Of a DNA stretch of 64,000 nt, positions 1 through 10,470 are shown piece by piece. A program made the position numbers and the translations under genes. The stretch's first letter is position 1. Every line of letters begins with the position of its first letter. The notes beneath the pieces are model-generated. The model was given only the letters and a program-made list of their open reading frames with translations, was not told where the DNA came from and did not search any database. The DNA comes from Chelonoidis abingdonii (lineage: Eukaryota > Chordata > Testudines > Testudinidae): NCBI RefSeq assembly GCF_003597395.2, contig NC_133777.1, forward strand, positions 58,280,996-58,344,995, in the 5' to 3' direction.

Positions 1-56
1 GGTCACTGGATGTTGGTTATACATACAAACCAAAAAATAAACAATAAATAAACACT

Positions 57-862
57 ATCATAGAAGATTAGGGTTGGAAGAGACTTCAGGAGGTCATCTA
101 GTCCAACCCCCTGCTCAAAACAGGACCAATACCCAATTAAATCATCCCAGCCAGGGCTTTGTCAAGCCAGGTCTTAAAAACCTCTAAGAATGGAGATTCC
201 ACCTCCTCCCTAGGTAACCCATTCCAGTGCTTCACCACCCTCCTAGTGAAATAGTGTTTTATATATCCAACCTAAACCTTCCCACTGCAACTTGAGACCA
301 TTGCTCCTTGTTCTGTCATCTGCCACCACTGAGAACAGCCGAACTCCATCCTCTTTGGAAACCCCCTTCAGGTAGTTGAGGGTTGCTATCAAATCCCCCT
401 CACTCTTCTCTTCTGAAGACTAAACAAGCCCAGTTCCCTCAGCCTCTCCTCATAAGTCATGTTCCCTGATCATTTTCCTTGCCCTCCACTGGATTCTCTC
501 CAATTTTTCAACATCCTGGACACAGTACTCCAGATGTGGCCGCAGCAGTGCTGAATAGAGGGGACTAATCACTTCCCTTGATCTGCTGGCAATACTCCTA
601 GTAACACAGCCCAATATGCCATTAGCCTTCTTGGCAACAAGGGCATATATCCAGCTTCCCATCCTCTGTAATTCCCCCAGTCCTTTTCTGCTAGTCAATC
701 CCCAGCCTGTAGCGGTGCAAGGAATTCTTCCATCCTAAGTGCAGGACTCTGCACTTGTCCTTGTTGAACCTCATCAGATTTCTTTTGGCTCAATACTCCA
801 ATTTGTCTAGGTCACTCTGGACCCTATCTTTACCCTCCAGTGTGTTTTACCTAAAACACTAA
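57..862 (-). mobile_element. CR1 LINE, 5'-truncated 3' end
   Basis: Read on the minus strand, this ends with the typical CR1 tail (ggttggactagatgacctcc, then tcttccaaccctaatcttct) at the low-coordinate side. Within it, 450-698 encodes a piece of the C-terminal part of CR1 ORF2 with the family's '[19 protein letters not shown]' stretch. The reading frame is broken outside that segment and the endonuclease and most of the reverse transcriptase are missing, as expected of a 5'-truncated copy. CR1 is the dominant LINE family of turtles, birds and crocodilians. Confidence 0.93.
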
Positions 863-2260
863 TCAACTAATGTGTTGTCAACAGTCAATTTGGGGGTTTG
901 GTTTGGAGCACATATTTACCATTATGTCTAAAATTTTCTGTAGACAAACACTATCAATGTAATTAATATACTAGGAAACAGTGCATGAGGAGGAATGGTA
1001 TGGACAAAGGACAGGTCCCAGAGTACTTTAGATTTCTTGCAAAAGGGGTATAAATAAAAATGAGACAATCTCGTGAAAAAACTGCCGAAAGACTAATAGT
1101 TTAAAAATCACCCCATTCTGTATCGATTCATTTTTCATCAAACCACAAAGAAAAATTCAAATCATACTCAAAGTTTAGATTCTATATTCTGGGTTTTGTA
1201 ATTCCAATAAGATATTTTTCCAAACATAGATTTAAAGCTCTGTTAAAAGGGAATTCTGTAACACAGCCTTAACTACAGTGCAGCAGCAATAGTACTGACA
1301 ATCCGTCACTGTCTTAAGTTCTAACAATGATAGCAAAAGGCCCAACCTATCACAAATAGAAATTAAGCAGGTGAGCTACTATACAGCCCAATCTGCGGTA
1401 TATTTCACCTCTTTCACGGTTGCTCCCCCAACCTTGGCATCCTAGGCTTCTTATGTAAAAGGAGTTTCCTCTTAAACCAACTGAATGCTAGGGATATACC
1501 TGATGCATCTGGCAGTGCAGGACAAGACTGCCAAGCTGCTCATTTTGGACCTGATCCTGTAAAGTGCTGAATGCCTCCTGAAAGCCACAGGCCACTCTAA
1601 ACCCAACCACTCCAAGTGCCGAGTGGAAGTTGAAGGCATCCAAGATATCACCTTTTTTCCTTTTCTACATACAAGTCCAAATTCAGCCATGGAGCAACTT
1701 CCCTGGTAGGGTTCTACTGGACTCAGTGACTCTCACATCCTTTCAACTCTCAGTCTCTCTGGTTTTAATCAGACCATTAGGGATAAAGTATTACAGCAGT
1801 GCTCAGGCTTGAGCCAGGTGCCTCCTGTAACATTAACGGGAGTCTTACTGGAAAATCCATACAATCTAGCCGGAAAATGTCTCCATTATTGTTAACAATA
1901 CTTGATGGTTGTTCTGTAGTTCAATTTAGTTGCACATTTTATTGAAGTATTAAAAGAAATGTTAAAAAACAATGAAACTTTTTTTAAAAACTAAGTCTAA
2001 AAAGGAAAACCTTTCCATTAAAGTGTGAAGGCCCTTGGGCTTAATTCAATTATAGTCTATGATGCGTGTACAGCTGCCTCCAGCTCATTCTCGACACAAT
2101 CTTTGTAAAATTGGAAATTAGCATGTGTGAGCAGCAACTACTCTAGTAAATGAAGTAACTCAGTTATTTTCTTCCTTAGAACAAAAGTTGTTAATGTATG
2201 CATAGGAATTATAATATATAAAATTATAAATATAGTATGTGGGTGCAGAAGTGTGGTTTA

Positions 2261-2292
2261 TGCGTACGCGCGCACGCACGCACACACACACA
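2261..2292. repeat. Alternating CG/CA purine-pyrimidine tract
   Basis: A run of alternating pyrimidine and purine that passes from GCGC-rich to CACA-rich (tgcgtacgcgcgcacgcacg, then cacaca). Such tracts are microsatellites and are the sequence type able to adopt Z-DNA. Confidence 0.8.
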
Positions 2293-3562
2293 ACTTCCAA
2301 ATTGTCTTTTAAAATGACAGTTTTCAGTTAAACATGCATGAAAGAATACTTATTATTACTGATGCCCTTTATGCCATGCAGAAGAAGATTGCTTTAACCC
2401 ATAAAATATCCTACACCATTCTCAGTGTGCACTCATGGTATGACATCTTTCACTCTTTCTGTGAAAAGTTTTACCTTGCGTGCTTATGATCTCTATGTGC
2501 AAGCCATCAGCACCATCTCCTATCCTGAAGAACATGCTGTCATGCTAAAAACAATTAAAGATAAGGAATAAAAGTGTCCATCTTCTTTACGAGTTAAAGG
2601 GCTAGCAAAAGGCTACTTTCGCAAAATTGCTACTACAGCCAATCACAATACTCAGCACTACAAGTGTAATCTTTTGCACTGCAGGTATAGCTCACCTTGT
2701 TGCAGCTGAGAGTACCAGTACCACATGTGCTTTCACCAATTCCAGAGGTTTACCTATGTTAATAGGGGCAAGGAGAAGAGAACGGCTGGGAAACAAAGCA
2801 GAGTAACACAAAGTGTCACCCCAAAAGGGCACAAATATAAAAAAATACAGTGGGTAGAAAAAAGCAGCCTGGGCACAGTTTGGATCCAGGGCTTCAATCT
2901 TTAATTTCTGTGCAGTCCATCCACCAGAAAGGTTTTACTTTCCCCCCGGCCACTGTGTAAAAGCCTGATCCTGCAATTACTTAATACCAGGCTTGCTATT
3001 AAACTATTCAAAGTAGCAATCCACATTCTTCTTAGTGTTTGGTTTACTGGGCCCTTAGCAGCCTATGGAAAAGCAAAACCTTTTTAGTGTATAGGCTACA
3101 GAGTCATCAAACACCAAAGCTCTGAATCTGAACTGTTCCACTACACTGCTAGTGTGTGTCACTCACAATCACTGATAGTTATGTATGTGCATCCAGTGTA
3201 GGATATACTGAAATCCCTTTATATGTTGGAACACAAAAGCTTTAGAGGTTCTAAAGTTATCATTTTCTAGTCTCATTTTTGGATTCATTGTTTCTGCTTC
3301 TTTGTGAGGGGCGGATAGAAAAGGTCTTCGTTTGTTTTTTTCCCCTCTTTGTAGATATAAAATATATTTTTAAAACAATGAGGAAAACTTAACCAAAGTT
3401 ATGTCAAAGCTTGGTTCAGGATCACTTTGGGTTTGGAGCAAGAGTTGGAGGCCTCAGATTCCTTTATTCTTCCTTCATTACAGATAAAATTCTACACTCA
3501 TTTTGAGAGACAGCTCATGTGGTAACACCACCTTAGGCACCTAGAAACTTCACAAAGTTCCA

Positions 3563-3601
3563 TACACGCGCACGCACACACACATATACACACACACACA
3601 A
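3563..3601. repeat. CG/CA/TA alternating microsatellite
   Basis: A second alternating purine-pyrimidine tract (tacacgcgcacgcacacaca followed by tatacacacacacaca), with the same CG-to-CA transition as the tract at 2261-2292. Confidence 0.8.
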
Positions 3602-4646
3602 ATCACCTCTGTTTCAGGGGTAAGCTTTGCCTCTTCCCCGACCCCCAACCCTACCACTCTTCTTCTCCCATTGAAGAAATGAAGGTCAAAATTGCAGCAC
3701 AAAATACACAGATCTTCCAGGATCATGCAAATCTTGGGCACACCACGGATAATGGGTGATCTGCCCTGGGACCTGAAGCAGCTCTGGGCCCTGCAATTCT
3801 GTCATGCTCTCAGACACCATCGCTGATTCCTTAGTGGAAAGAGGCTCCTGAAGAAACCTGAAATAGCTTCTTGCTGTATTGACTTTCTGCTATGTTCACC
3901 ATCCTTGGTCTCTCTTTTCATAAAGATTCTTTGCCATATAGTGGAGGAACAGAAAAATACTGCCATGGTAGAAAAACCCAAAACCCTATTCAGCATGGAG
4001 ACAGGATATCCACAAAGAAAGAGCTCCCTCGAGATCAGATCAGAACAGCAACATCTGGGCCTTAGTTTTTACACCATACTTACTCCGCAAATTATCATTA
4101 TCCTTCTTGTTCACCACTGACATTCACTAGAATTTGCCTGAGTGAGGGCCTCATCCTCAGGATATGGCCCTACACGTTCTCTTCCAACTTCCTAACAAAG
4201 AAGTGGATGTTATAAATACACTCAACTATCACTAGCTGTGGCGTTCCAGTTATAACAGGCATTAACTACATCATGGTACCCCTCCAGCTCATACCGAGAC
4301 TTTACTGTAATAGTAGCTGCTTTTTTTTTTAACTTATTACAAAAAGAGCGGTGTGTAACTGAACACACACTTCTTTTCAAAGAATAGCAAACATGCTTAT
4401 TAAGTCAACAGAATAAATCTCAGCTAATCAAATACTTTTTTAACACAGCTTGTTTTGCACAATATTATCATGGACAGGATACTTGAGAGAGAGAGACCAC
4501 ATTTGATTTACTTGATTTATGAATTTCCATGACTTACTGCATACATTTCTATTCAGCTCAATTATAAAATATATCAGAAGTCTTAAAACTGTAGTTACAT
4601 TTACTGCAAGCATGCACTGTAATAACTGTGTTCTGTACACTTATTT

Positions 4647-4722
4647 AGGGATAAATCTCGATTCCATTGAATTCACTCGCCAAACTCCCAATGACTTCAA
4701 TCGGACCAGGATTTAACCCTGA
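4647..4722. mobile_element. Short palindromic MITE-like element
   Basis: The two ends are imperfect inverted copies (agggataaatctcgattcc and ggaccaggatttaaccctg). The layout matches the small palindromic elements common in amniote genomes that carry 'cattga...caatgacttcaat' in the middle. No target duplication was established. Confidence 0.45.
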
Positions 4723-5334
4723 ATTAGAGTTAAATGCTTGATTTAGGGCCAGATTCACATTGACACTCAGACAATGCAGAGGAGCTAGACTCTAACTGGC
4801 ATCAGAAAACTGATAATCTCACCACGGGTACGGAAGCTCTTAACTGGCAGAAGGCTGGCAGAGTGTTCCTGTGCTAACTTCCCCACACACACCCCAGATC
4901 ACACAGGAGACCTACTAGGGAAGGAAAGCAAGGAGGGAGGAAGTTGGCTTTACCAATTCTCAGCTGGTATGTGTTCCCTTAGAGACTACACACCACTGGT
5001 GTAAGTTAGAGTAGTCTATCTACAAACTGCTCTAACTCATGCTGGAACCAGAGTAGCACAGAATGGCCCACAGGATCAGGGAGCTGTAAATGACCCTCCT
5101 GTGTTGTGCAGAGCTTAGGCACAAAAAGGGATCCAGCTCTCTCACTTTATATTTTAGTTTATTACAGTTTGAGGATTTTTAAAAAAACCTTCCATATAGA
5201 ACCTGAACAGCCAGCCAATGCACAATGTATAAATCAAAGGGCCAGGGAAGCTTCTAATTAGAGTTTTATGACTTTTTGATTTACTCTATGTTTACACTTA
5301 TTTATCTACTTATATATCTGATCTGAGCACTCAA

Positions 5335-5735
5335 GTATTTATCCTCCCCATAACCATACAAGGTACAGAAGTATTATCCCAGGGGTTCTCAAACTGGGGG
5401 TCATTACCCCTCAGGGGGTCATGAGTGTATTACATGGTGGGGGGGCGGTCGCAAGCTGTCAGCCTCCACCCAAACCCTGCTTTGCTTCCAGCATTTATAA
5501 TAGTGTTAAATATTTTTAAACATGTTTTTAATTTATAAGGAGGTTGCATTAAGAGGCTTGCTGTGTGAAAGGAGTCACTGGTACAAAAGTTTGAGAACCA
5601 CTGTATTATCCCCATTAACAAAGAAAGAACTGAGGCAGAAAGATCAGGCAAGTTGTCCAAGGTCATACAGAAAGTCCATGGCAAAGCTATGGATTGACCC
5701 TAGCTCCAAGTCCTATTCTAGTGCCTCAACCAGAA
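5335..5735 (-). mobile_element. MIR SINE, antisense, split by a hAT MITE
   Basis: The right part (5604-5735) carries the reverse complement of the MIR core: 'aactgaggcagaaagatcag' then 'gcaagttgtccaaggtcata'. The left part up to 5379 ends 'gtattatcc', which continues as 'tattatccccattaac' after the hAT insertion at 5380-5603. MIR is an ancient tRNA-derived SINE, so the hAT copy is the younger of the two. Confidence 0.7.
5380..5603. mobile_element. hAT MITE, 224 bp, exact 8-bp TSD
   Basis: Terminal inverted repeats read CAGGGGTTCTCAAACT at the left and, reverse-complemented, CAGTGGTTCTCAAACT at the right. It is flanked by a perfect 8-bp target-site duplication, TATTATCC, at 5372-5379 and 5604-5611. 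An 8-bp duplication and CAGNGNTTCTCAA-type ends are hallmarks of hAT-superfamily DNA transposons. There is no coding capacity, so mobilisation would have been in trans. Confidence 0.92.
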
Positions 5736-6297
5736 GACAATCCTTCTTTCCTAGGGTGACTGGAGGTCTAGAAATGCACCAGACCAAAGCATCAACCCCC
5801 GTGAAAAGCCGCCAACATACTTCACTGATAAGAGCAATCAAATATGTATGGAGCGGATGGGGAAAGAAAATTCCACTCCCAAACTTTTATTCACCTCACC
5901 ACCCTGACTGAGTTTGGTCTTATCATAGACACCAAAGCCATATTAAAGCCACAACCTGTGAAACAGATCCATGCCCCTCCTGACTGGTAAAAGCCAGTAA
6001 AAAGCAACTATGTCTTCTACTAAGGGAAATGGGTAATGACTCTTTCAGAGAAACAAATCCACCAGACTCCTTGAAAAATGCAGTAGCTCACCCAATCCTC
6101 ACAAAGCCAACACTCAGCCACAAAGCTCTCTTCAACTACTGTCCCATCTCTAGCTTCTCATTGCTAGGCAAAATAAATGTGAAAGTATTAACCCATCAGC
6201 GAGCATCCTGGATACCTCACAATCAAAGTTCAGACCAGGCCACAGCACAAAGACAGCTCTGGTGGCACTAAAAGACGACCTCTTCGTGTGCAGGGAT

Positions 6298-6887
6298 CAG
6301 GGCCGGCTCTAGGCACCAGCTGAACAAGCATGTGCTTGGGGCAGCACCTTGGGGTGGGGTGGCACTCAGGGTTGTTTTTTTTTGGTTTGGTTTGGTTTGG
6401 TTCAGTGGTGCAGCGCTGGAGGATTTTGTTTGTTTGTTTTTGTTTCCGCCAAGTGGCGCTCGGGGGGGGGGGGGCATGGTTCGGTGGTGTGGCACTCAGG
6501 AGGGGCAGGGGCTCAGGCAGTGTGGTGTTCAGGAGCGGCGGGGCTTTGGGCAGTGTGGCACTCGGGGGCAGGGCATGCACAACATGGTGCTGGGGGGACT
6601 TTGGCGGCACGGCGCTCGGGGGCGGGGCTTTGGACAGCGCGACACTGGGGGTGCTTGGGCGGCACGGTGCTCGGGGGGGCAGGGATTGCGCGGTGCTTGG
6701 GGGGCTTCAGGGGGCATTCGGGGGGCAGGGGCTTGTGCGACACAGTGCTCGGGGGCAGGGCTTGGGGTGGCGCAGCGCTCAGGCAGCGGGGGTTGCGATG
6801 GCATGGCACTGGGGGGGGGGTGTTACGGCAGGACGGCGGTCTTTTTTTTTTTTGCTTCGGGCAGCAAAAAAGTTAGAGCCAGCCCTG
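6298..6887. mobile_element. hAT MITE with G-rich internal minisatellite
   Basis: The ends are CAGGGCCGGCTCTAGG (left) and the inverse of AGAGCCAGCCCTG (right). The flanking 8-mers are GCAGGGAT (6290-6297) and CCAGGGAT (6888-6895), a 7-of-8 match. The interior, about 6480-6830, is built of imperfect repeats of roughly 30 bp around 'gcactcgggggcagggctt', with many runs of four or more G on the plus strand. Long apparent reading frames here come from the skewed repeat and are not genes. It sits inside the L2-like LINE RT. Confidence 0.88.
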
Positions 6888-7223
6888 CCAGGGATGAAGA
6901 GAAAATCGCCAAGCTCAAACTACCGGACCCCTCTGAAGCCTTTGACACAGTAGACAATGCTCATGTGACACAACTGGAGTAGATGGTCCAGCACTGTAAC
7001 AGCTCCAACAGCTCCTCTCCAGCAGAGTTCAGAGCAGTAATGGGTAACTGCTCCTCCTTCTCAAAAGCCCTCACCTGTAGGATCTCACAGTGATCAATAC
7101 AATCCCCTCTTTTCTTCAAAATCTACATGAGACCACTCAGAGATGTAGTGAGACACTAGGGGCTTAGTTGCCAACAGTGCGCTGATGACACTGAACTTTA
7201 TAGCTCATTCTCAAAAGATGCAA

Positions 7224-7238
7224 CCCCCCCCCCCCCCC
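7224..7238. repeat. Poly-C tract
   Basis: Fifteen consecutive C residues inside the L2-like remnant. Its length should be treated as uncertain, because homopolymers are error-prone in assemblies. Confidence 0.8.
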
Positions 7239-7629
7239 ACTACTACAATGTCAGAGCCTGGCCATCTTTAGGAAATGTTATAAAACCTTCCTCTTTGAGA
7301 AAGCCTTTTCCATAGTAAGTGGCACTGTCCCAATACAAACATCCTCTCCAACCCCAGCACCCCCAAGAAACCCTACCACAAGCAGAATTTTGACCCCCAA
7401 AGGGAGATGTGCCAGAGACTCTATGAAGACCACTAGGGACTTCATTTTCTATTGATTTTTACATGTGAGGTGCTTAGATATTATGTTGATGCATGGTAGT
7501 ATAAAAAGCAAGATAAATACCATAGATAGAAAAGGGTTCAAATGTAAAACTATTTACATCTGTTGTATAATAAGAAAGTTACGCTGATTTATTAAAGTAG
7601 TAACTCAAAGTATTTTACAGGATAATGTA

Positions 7630-7800
7630 TTCAGCATGGGAGTCAGGAGGTTTGAGTACCAAGTCACGTAACCTCTCTTGCCTCAGTTTCCCCACTTTTA
7701 AAATCAGGATAATGACCCTTATCCACATCTAAAAATGTTCCTTGAGGTCTATTAATTAAAAACTCTTTAGTGGTGCTAAATAGCATTAATATAACTATTA
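7630..7800 (+). mobile_element. MIR SINE, sense
   Basis: Contains the MIR core in sense orientation: 'aagtcacgtaacctctcttg' followed by 'cctcagtttccccac' and 'aaaatcaggataatgaccc'. It is diverged and lacks a clear tRNA-like head. Confidence 0.75.
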
Positions 7801-8123
7801 TTTATTTAGTTCACTATTTTGAGTAGGGGAGGAAAGATGGTTTTATTTCTTGCTAACTTCGAGCCATTCTATCAATTTACAATTTTCTGGATATTAGTAT
7901 AACCAGATCTGATTTAATTTATTACTAATGATACTAGCACTACAGTGGCCTGTACTAAATCTGTGATAAGAAAAATTCTTCTTTAGATTGTACCTGCACA
8001 TAAATGCTCCCACAACTCAAGATACTAAAGTTCTATATTTAAACATTAGTATCATTTTTAAAATGTTTTTTCCAATTGATGAAAATAACTAAATAGATTC
8101 TTCCCTTATCTTTTTTATTTTAG

Positions 8124-8158
8124 AGCTCAGGCTGCTCTTGAAATTTCAGGAGATGAAC
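8124..8158 (+). CDS. Putative 35-nt internal exon of an unrecognised gene
   Basis: A pyrimidine-rich stretch ending in tttttattttag precedes 35 nt ending ...gatgaac, followed by a donor gtgagc at 8159. In the frame that joins the exon at 8837 it would encode AQAALEISGDE and then contribute the first base of an Arg codon. Splice signals are good and the phase fits the downstream exon, but 35 nt is little evidence on its own. It could be a chance match in intronic DNA or a fragment of a decayed gene. Confidence 0.35.
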
Positions 8159-8344
8159 GTGAGCATAACATTTTTGATAAACCTTTTTGAAATGATTGTC
8201 TACTTAGCAAATTTTGAGAGTTGTGTACTACAGAGTTCTTAGACTGTCTGTGCATGGTATTAAGTTTTTAAACTTCAGATAATGTCAATGCTTTTTTTGT
8301 TAATCAAATTAGTTTCGTTAAGTAGACAGCTGTTCTTTAGGGAA

Positions 8345-8500
8345 GATGGTCTTGCAATTAAGGCACTGGAATAGGGTATGGGTGATCTGAATTACATTCT
8401 TGGCTCTCTCACATATATCCTGTCCCTCTGACCTTGGGCAAGTTAAGGAATCTCTCTGTGGCTCAGTTTCTCCTCAGTAAAATGAATAGAACATTGCTTC
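8345..8500 (+). mobile_element. MIR SINE, sense
   Basis: Matches the MIR core: 'gaccttgggcaagttaagga' then 'ctctctgtggctcagtttct' and 'cagtaaaatgaatag'. The left half also fits MIR. It lies between the two putative exons at 8124 and 8837. Confidence 0.75.
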
Positions 8501-8836
8501 TTGCTCTCTCTGGGGTGCTAAGATGGCGTCATGTGTTTTCAGTGTTTGTATGTTCTGACAGAACAGTGCTAGGGCCATAGAAGAACCTAGCAGATAAGTG
8601 ATTCTGAATCATTTTCCTAGCTACTAGAGGTGGGGTATTGTAGACAATAGCCAACACAAGTCTTAATTCTGGGCTGAATAGAATGGAGTCAAATTCCATT
8701 ATTTGGGGGTAGGAGAGAAGAATTTATTTCAAAGGGATACAGTTACTATTTTATTTAGTTGATTTATTTTAGTTGATGTTTTGTTTTAGTTCTGTGAGAT
8801 TCATAAACTCTTTGACGCTGAGTAATTGTTTTACAG

Positions 8837-8988
8837 GTTCCCCATATAGAATGAGCAGCAGCAAAGACTTGCAAACATATGAAGTGTTGTGTTCAAGCCC
8901 GTATGAGGACCCAAATGCAGCCTATTGTACGTTGGATAACCCTGCAGCATCTGGCACGGGGCCAGGATATGAAGTGATACCACAATAG
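8837..8988 (+). CDS. Putative last coding exon, tyrosine-rich tail; unrecognised gene
   Basis: Preceded by an acceptor ttgttttacag. Open for 50 codons to a TAG at 8986-8988; the other forward frames close early. The peptide has a Ser-rich start (RMSSSKDLQ), then YEVL, 11 residues, YCTL, 11 residues, YEVI, and ends in PQ. Evenly spaced YxxL/I motifs resemble cytoplasmic tails of immune receptors (the broad ITAM definition allows 6-12 spacer residues), but no receptor domain is visible in the window and I do not recognise the protein. A strong donor-like gtaagt lies 8 bp after the stop at 8997-9002, so the exon may be spliced to a 3' UTR exon. It appears to lie antisense within CHRNA7 intron 2. 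A DIRS element begins 36 bp after the stop. Confidence 0.4.
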
Positions 8989-9023
8989 CGGTTCCTGTAA
9001 GTGACTTGTAAGAGGAAAATAGG

Positions 9024-9220
9024 GTTACTCACCTTTTTAACTGTTGTTCTTCGAGATGTGTTGCTCATATCCATTCCAGTAGGTGTACATGCCGCGCGTG
9101 CACGTTCGTCGGAAGACTTTTACCCTAGCAACTCCAGCGGCCAGCAAGTCGCCCCCTAGAGTGGCGCCGCCATAGCGGGTAATATATACCCCTGCCGGCC
9201 CGCCCGCTCCTCAGTTCCTT
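9024..9220. repeat. DIRS 1 left (3') inverted terminal repeat
   Basis: Begins GTTACTCACC. From about 9051 it is the inverted copy of the right repeat, through 'gcaactccagcgg' and 'gtcgccccctagagtggcgc' to 'cccgctcctcagt'. The outermost 27 bp differ from the right repeat, as expected of the non-identical outer edges of DIRS termini. Confidence 0.9.
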
Positions 9221-9260
9221 CTTGCCGGCTACTCCGACAGTGGGGAAGGAGGGCGGGTGT

Positions 9261-9358
9261 GGAATGGATATGAGCAACACATCTCGAAGAACAACAGTTA
9301 CAGAGGTGAGTAACATGTTTTCTTCTTCGAGTGATTGCTCATATCCATTCTCAGTAGG
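9261..9358. repeat. DIRS 1 internal complementary region (ICR)
   Basis: The first half (9261-9314) is the reverse complement of the left terminus (ends 'cagttacagaggtgagtaac'). It runs directly into the reverse complement of the right terminus ('ttcttcttcgagtgattgct'). The ICR therefore carries both ends joined head to tail, which is the template proposed for rejoining the circular DIRS intermediate. The join lies near 9315-9318. Confidence 0.88.
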
Positions 9359-10470
9359 GTGATTCCTAAGTCTTAACCTAGGCGGGGGGTTGAGTGAGAG
9401 GTTCGCAGGCGTGTAACACAAGCAGAGCCAAAGGCTGCATCACCCTGGACTGTTGGATCAGGGCATAATGGGAAGCGAAGGTGTTCATGGAGGGACCAGG
9501 TCGCTGCCCTGTGAGATTTCCTGACGTGTACTCGATCAAGGAAACGCGTGATGATGCTTGGCCTTCTAGTAGAGTGCGCGGCACATTGCCCGACGGGATA
9601 CCGCCAGGCGTCGTAACAGCCGGTAATGCAGGATGTACCCACAGAGGAGATCCTCTGCGAGGGTGGAGACAGGAACCCCTTACCGCGGTCAGCTATGCCG
9701 ACAAAAAGCTGGGGGGATTCGGAACGGCTTGAGTCCATTCTATATAAAAGGCGACGCCCTTAACGCCCGTCTAAGAAGTGCAACTGCTGCTCCCTGCGCA
9801 GACGAATGAGGGTTCGGGGAAGAATACGGGTGGGAGTATTCCTGTTGACATGAATAGGCAAGACAACCTTGGGGAGAAGGCGGGGTGGCAGCCTTAGTTT
9901 GGTACTTTTGTCGCGATGGAACACCATATAGCGGGGGTTCTACCACGAGGCACGTAGCTCTGACACACTGCTAGCAGAAATGATGGCCACCAGGATCCGT
10001 CTTCCAGGTGACAAGTAGAGGGAGGAACACGTAGCCAGCGGGTTCCAAACGGGGGGACATAAACGGACAAACCAGGTTGAGATCCCAAGAGGGGGTGGCG
10101 GCGGACCTGGGGTAGAGCTGCTCCAGAATCTTTAAGGATCTAGTCACCATGGGGTGTGAGAGACAGAGCGGCCATCGCTCCCCGGGGTGGAAGTGTGAGA
10201 TAGCGCTAATGAAACCAGGAGAGAGGACAACCGCAGGCTTGCGCTGAGCGACCAAAGGTAATCGAGGACGGATTTGGAGGAAACATCGGTGGGGTGGAAG
10301 CGGCCTCTCCGCACACCGCCACGTAACGTTTGCCATTTTGCCTGAGTACGTGTCTCGTAGACGGTTTCCAACTTCCAGAAGCACTGCCTCACTGATGAAG
10401 AGCAGTGCAACTCGGATAGTCAGCCACGCGACGCAGGCTGAGACGGTGCAGAGACGGAAGGTCCGGGTGG
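9340..10470 (-). pseudogene. DIRS 1 tyrosine recombinase, degraded
   Basis: The minus strand encodes recognisable pieces of a DIRS-type tyrosine recombinase: 'TRDTYSGKMANVTWRCAERP' in the core-binding part, then 'SAISHFHPGERWP' and 'PSWDLNLV'. The longest uninterrupted stretch is in the 9971-10702 frame. The catalytic C-terminal part toward the ICR is broken by frameshifts, so I could not place the Arg/His/Tyr catalytic residues with confidence. It would have recombined the circular cDNA into the genome. Confidence 0.75.

Larger units (their letters stand above)
863..4646. other. No gene recognised
   Basis: This stretch is AT-rich, non-repetitive-looking sequence with two CA/GT microsatellites. 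I saw no coding exon with credible splice sites. Short open frames are present on both strands but have no recognisable domains. If CHRNA7 intron 2 extends this far, this would be intronic. Confidence 0.5.
6040..7320 (+). pseudogene. L2-like LINE reverse transcriptase remnant
   Basis: Before the hAT insertion (6298-6887) the plus strand encodes an RT N-terminal segment with 'NYCPISSFSLLGKI' and 'SSDQATAQRQL', corresponding to the 'NYRPIS..LP.LGKI' and 'STETAL' blocks of L2-type RTs. After the insertion come 'SEAFDTVDNAHV' (motif A), 'SPLFFKIYMRPL' and 'CADDTELY' (motif C, YADD-like). The C-terminal end includes 'FRKCYKTFLFEKAF'. Several stops and frameshifts make it a fossil. Assignment to the L2 side of the CR1/L2 group is from motif recall. 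Confidence 0.82.

Noticed and set aside
6230..6982. Overlapping frames of 90-216 codons on both strands
   Set aside because: They fall on the G-rich minisatellite inside a hAT MITE with defined ends and TSD; composition explains their length.
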